Shown: positions 16,195-16,994 of the stretch, one piece after another | How positions within the stretch are numbered: position 1 is the stretch's first letter | How the letters are laid out: the number at the start of each line of letters is the position of its first letter | Assembly: GCA_016719105.1 (NCBI GenBank) | Contig: JADKAQ010000007.1 | Coordinates: 1-16,994, forward strand | Origin: Gemmatimonadota bacterium | Lineage (GTDB): Bacteria > Gemmatimonadota > Gemmatimonadetes > Gemmatimonadales > Gemmatimonadaceae | DNA length: 16,994 nt | Reading direction: 5' to 3' | Position numbers and translations under genes: made by a program | Notes under the pieces: generated by a model | Seen by the model: only the letters and a program-made list of their open reading frames with translations | Database searches by the model: none | What the model was told of the DNA's origin: nothing

Positions 16195-16280
16195 AGAGGC
16201 GCGTGACACGGCGCCTACAGCAGCGCGAGAGGCGCGACACGGCGCCTACGCATTCGCGCGAAGCGCGCGACACGTCGCCC
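16195..16280. repeat. GC-rich tandem repeat between convergent genes
   Basis: Copies at 16195-16218 (AGAGGCGCGTG then ACACGGCGCCTAC) and 16228-16249 (AGAGGCGCG then ACACGGCGCCTAC) differ by a 2-base insert; a weaker third copy lies at 16261-16280. The starts are 33 bases apart. Each good copy includes the palindrome GGCGCC. Read from the minus strand, each good copy contains TAG, so the array may supply the stop of the E1 gene. Confidence 0.75.
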
Positions 16281-16994
16281 TGGCGCACGAGCTGCTCGAT
16301 GCGATCGGCGATCGTCGTCGCGGAGGGGAGCACGGCGTCGAGCAGGTTCGGATGATACGGCATCGGGACGTCGCCGACTATTGCGGCGCTCGACCGGCAA
16401 GTCGAGGAACCAGGAAGGCCTGCGCGAGCACGGTTCGGATTTCCCGCGCCGAAGCCGACGGTCCGCGTGTCCTCATGCACGATGAGGCAGCGTCCCGCCT
16501 TGCGCACTGACTCGACACGCGCCTTGTCCCAGGGCGCGATGGGAGCGCAGGTCGATCAGTTGACCGAGGCGTCGGTCATCGCCAGCGCGTCGACGCACCG
16601 ATGCGCGATCGCCCCCCAGTTGACGGCGGTGACGTCGCCACCCGTGCGCAATCGTCTTGCTGACCCCAGCGGGACGAGCGAAGTCGTCGCCGGGATAACG
16701 GCGCTGCCATCGCTGGTCATCAACAGCGAACGATGCTCGAAGAAGATCGTGGGGTTGGGCGAACGCATCGCTGGCGCGCAGGAGCCCCACGGCGTCTGCG
16801 GCGTTGGACGGAATCGCCACCTGTTGCCAACTGCGTGCGCCCACACCACTTCGGCGCTCAGCGAATGCCACGGATCGCCGCAACGTCCTTGCCGAAGCCA
16901 CCCGGCATCCGGGCACGACGATGGGGGCGCAGAATCATGGCGGTGCGCCACCGCATCGTCCCGGTGTTATTGAGCTTCGCTCCGTTGCCGGATC
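16246..16994 (-). CDS. 2-oxoacid dehydrogenase E1 component, beta (transketolase C-terminal) part, partial
   Basis: Thiamine-diphosphate E1 component of a branched-chain or related 2-oxoacid dehydrogenase complex; the beginning lies beyond the window. Minus-strand segments: RMPGGFGKDVAAIRG (near 16905), HSLSAEVVWAH (near 16865), QVAIPSNAADAVGLLRASDA (16825), PTIFFEHRSLLMTSDGSAVI (near 16752), GSARRLRTGGDVTAVNWGAI (16665), LIDLRS (near 16555), VRKAGRCLIVHEDTRTVGFG (16509-16450), VGDVPMPYHPNLLDAVLPS (near 16375) and DRIEQLVRQ (near 16295). HEDTRTVGFGAE-type and MPYHP segments are typical of E1 beta or alpha-beta fusion proteins. At least six frame changes. The stop is uncertain; a TAG inside the tandem repeat at 16248-16246 is reachable with one shift. 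Whether it is a separate beta subunit or a fused alpha-beta chain cannot be told here. Confidence 0.82.

Overview
The window is GC-rich, gene-dense bacterial DNA. Its gene content and protein style (a Gly-rich-tailed Ser/Thr kinase, a GspG-like pseudopilin, an HD-GYP protein, fragmentary Shine-Dalgarno signals) suggest a Gemmatimonadota-like soil or sediment bacterium. That assignment is inference; no marker gene is present. Almost every gene is broken by small indels while its protein homology continues across frames. Coordinates below therefore describe reconstructed genes read across frames. The density and type of the breaks (lost or gained G, C or CG in runs) look more like an unpolished long-read consensus than true pseudogenes, but the sequence alone cannot settle this.

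Layout. 1-75: tail of an unidentified + gene. 91-2005 (+): acetoacetyl-CoA synthetase, heavily frameshifted and short at its N-terminus. 2010-3669 (-): membrane-anchored Ser/Thr protein kinase, convergent with the synthetase. 3879-4199 (+): small hypothetical membrane protein. 4361-7915 (+): a signalling/secretion-type run of three genes: GspG-like pseudopilin, HAMP-GAF-HD-GYP c-di-GMP phosphodiesterase, and a low-complexity single-pass membrane protein whose start overlaps the likely stop of the HD-GYP gene. 8054-10458 (+): hpd-hmgA, tyrosine to homogentisate to maleylacetoacetate, closed by a strong hairpin terminator. 10592-12590 (-): enoyl-CoA hydratase/isomerase followed by a YdhS-like FAD/NAD(P)-binding protein that lacks its N-terminal Rossmann part. 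12591-12891: divergent control region with three inverted repeats. 12892-15502 (+): paaABCD, the phenylacetyl-CoA epoxidase and its maturation protein. 15651-16165 (+): GxxExxY (PD-(D/E)XK-like) protein. 16195-16280: GC-rich tandem repeat. 16246-16994 (-): 3' part of a 2-oxoacid dehydrogenase E1 beta-type protein, cut by the window edge.

How the genes fit together. hpd and hmgA lead tyrosine toward fumarate and acetoacetate, and acetoacetyl-CoA synthetase would activate that acetoacetate. paaABCD with the divergent crotonase handles phenylacetate, a product of phenylalanine breakdown. The E1 beta component fits branched-chain or related 2-oxoacid oxidation. The window is thus largely an aromatic and ketogenic amino-acid catabolic neighbourhood, interrupted by a c-di-GMP/pilin/kinase signalling block. 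A short purine-rich repeat is shared by the hpd-hmgA spacer and the terminator after hmgA, and a relative of it appears to sit inside the synthetase gene.
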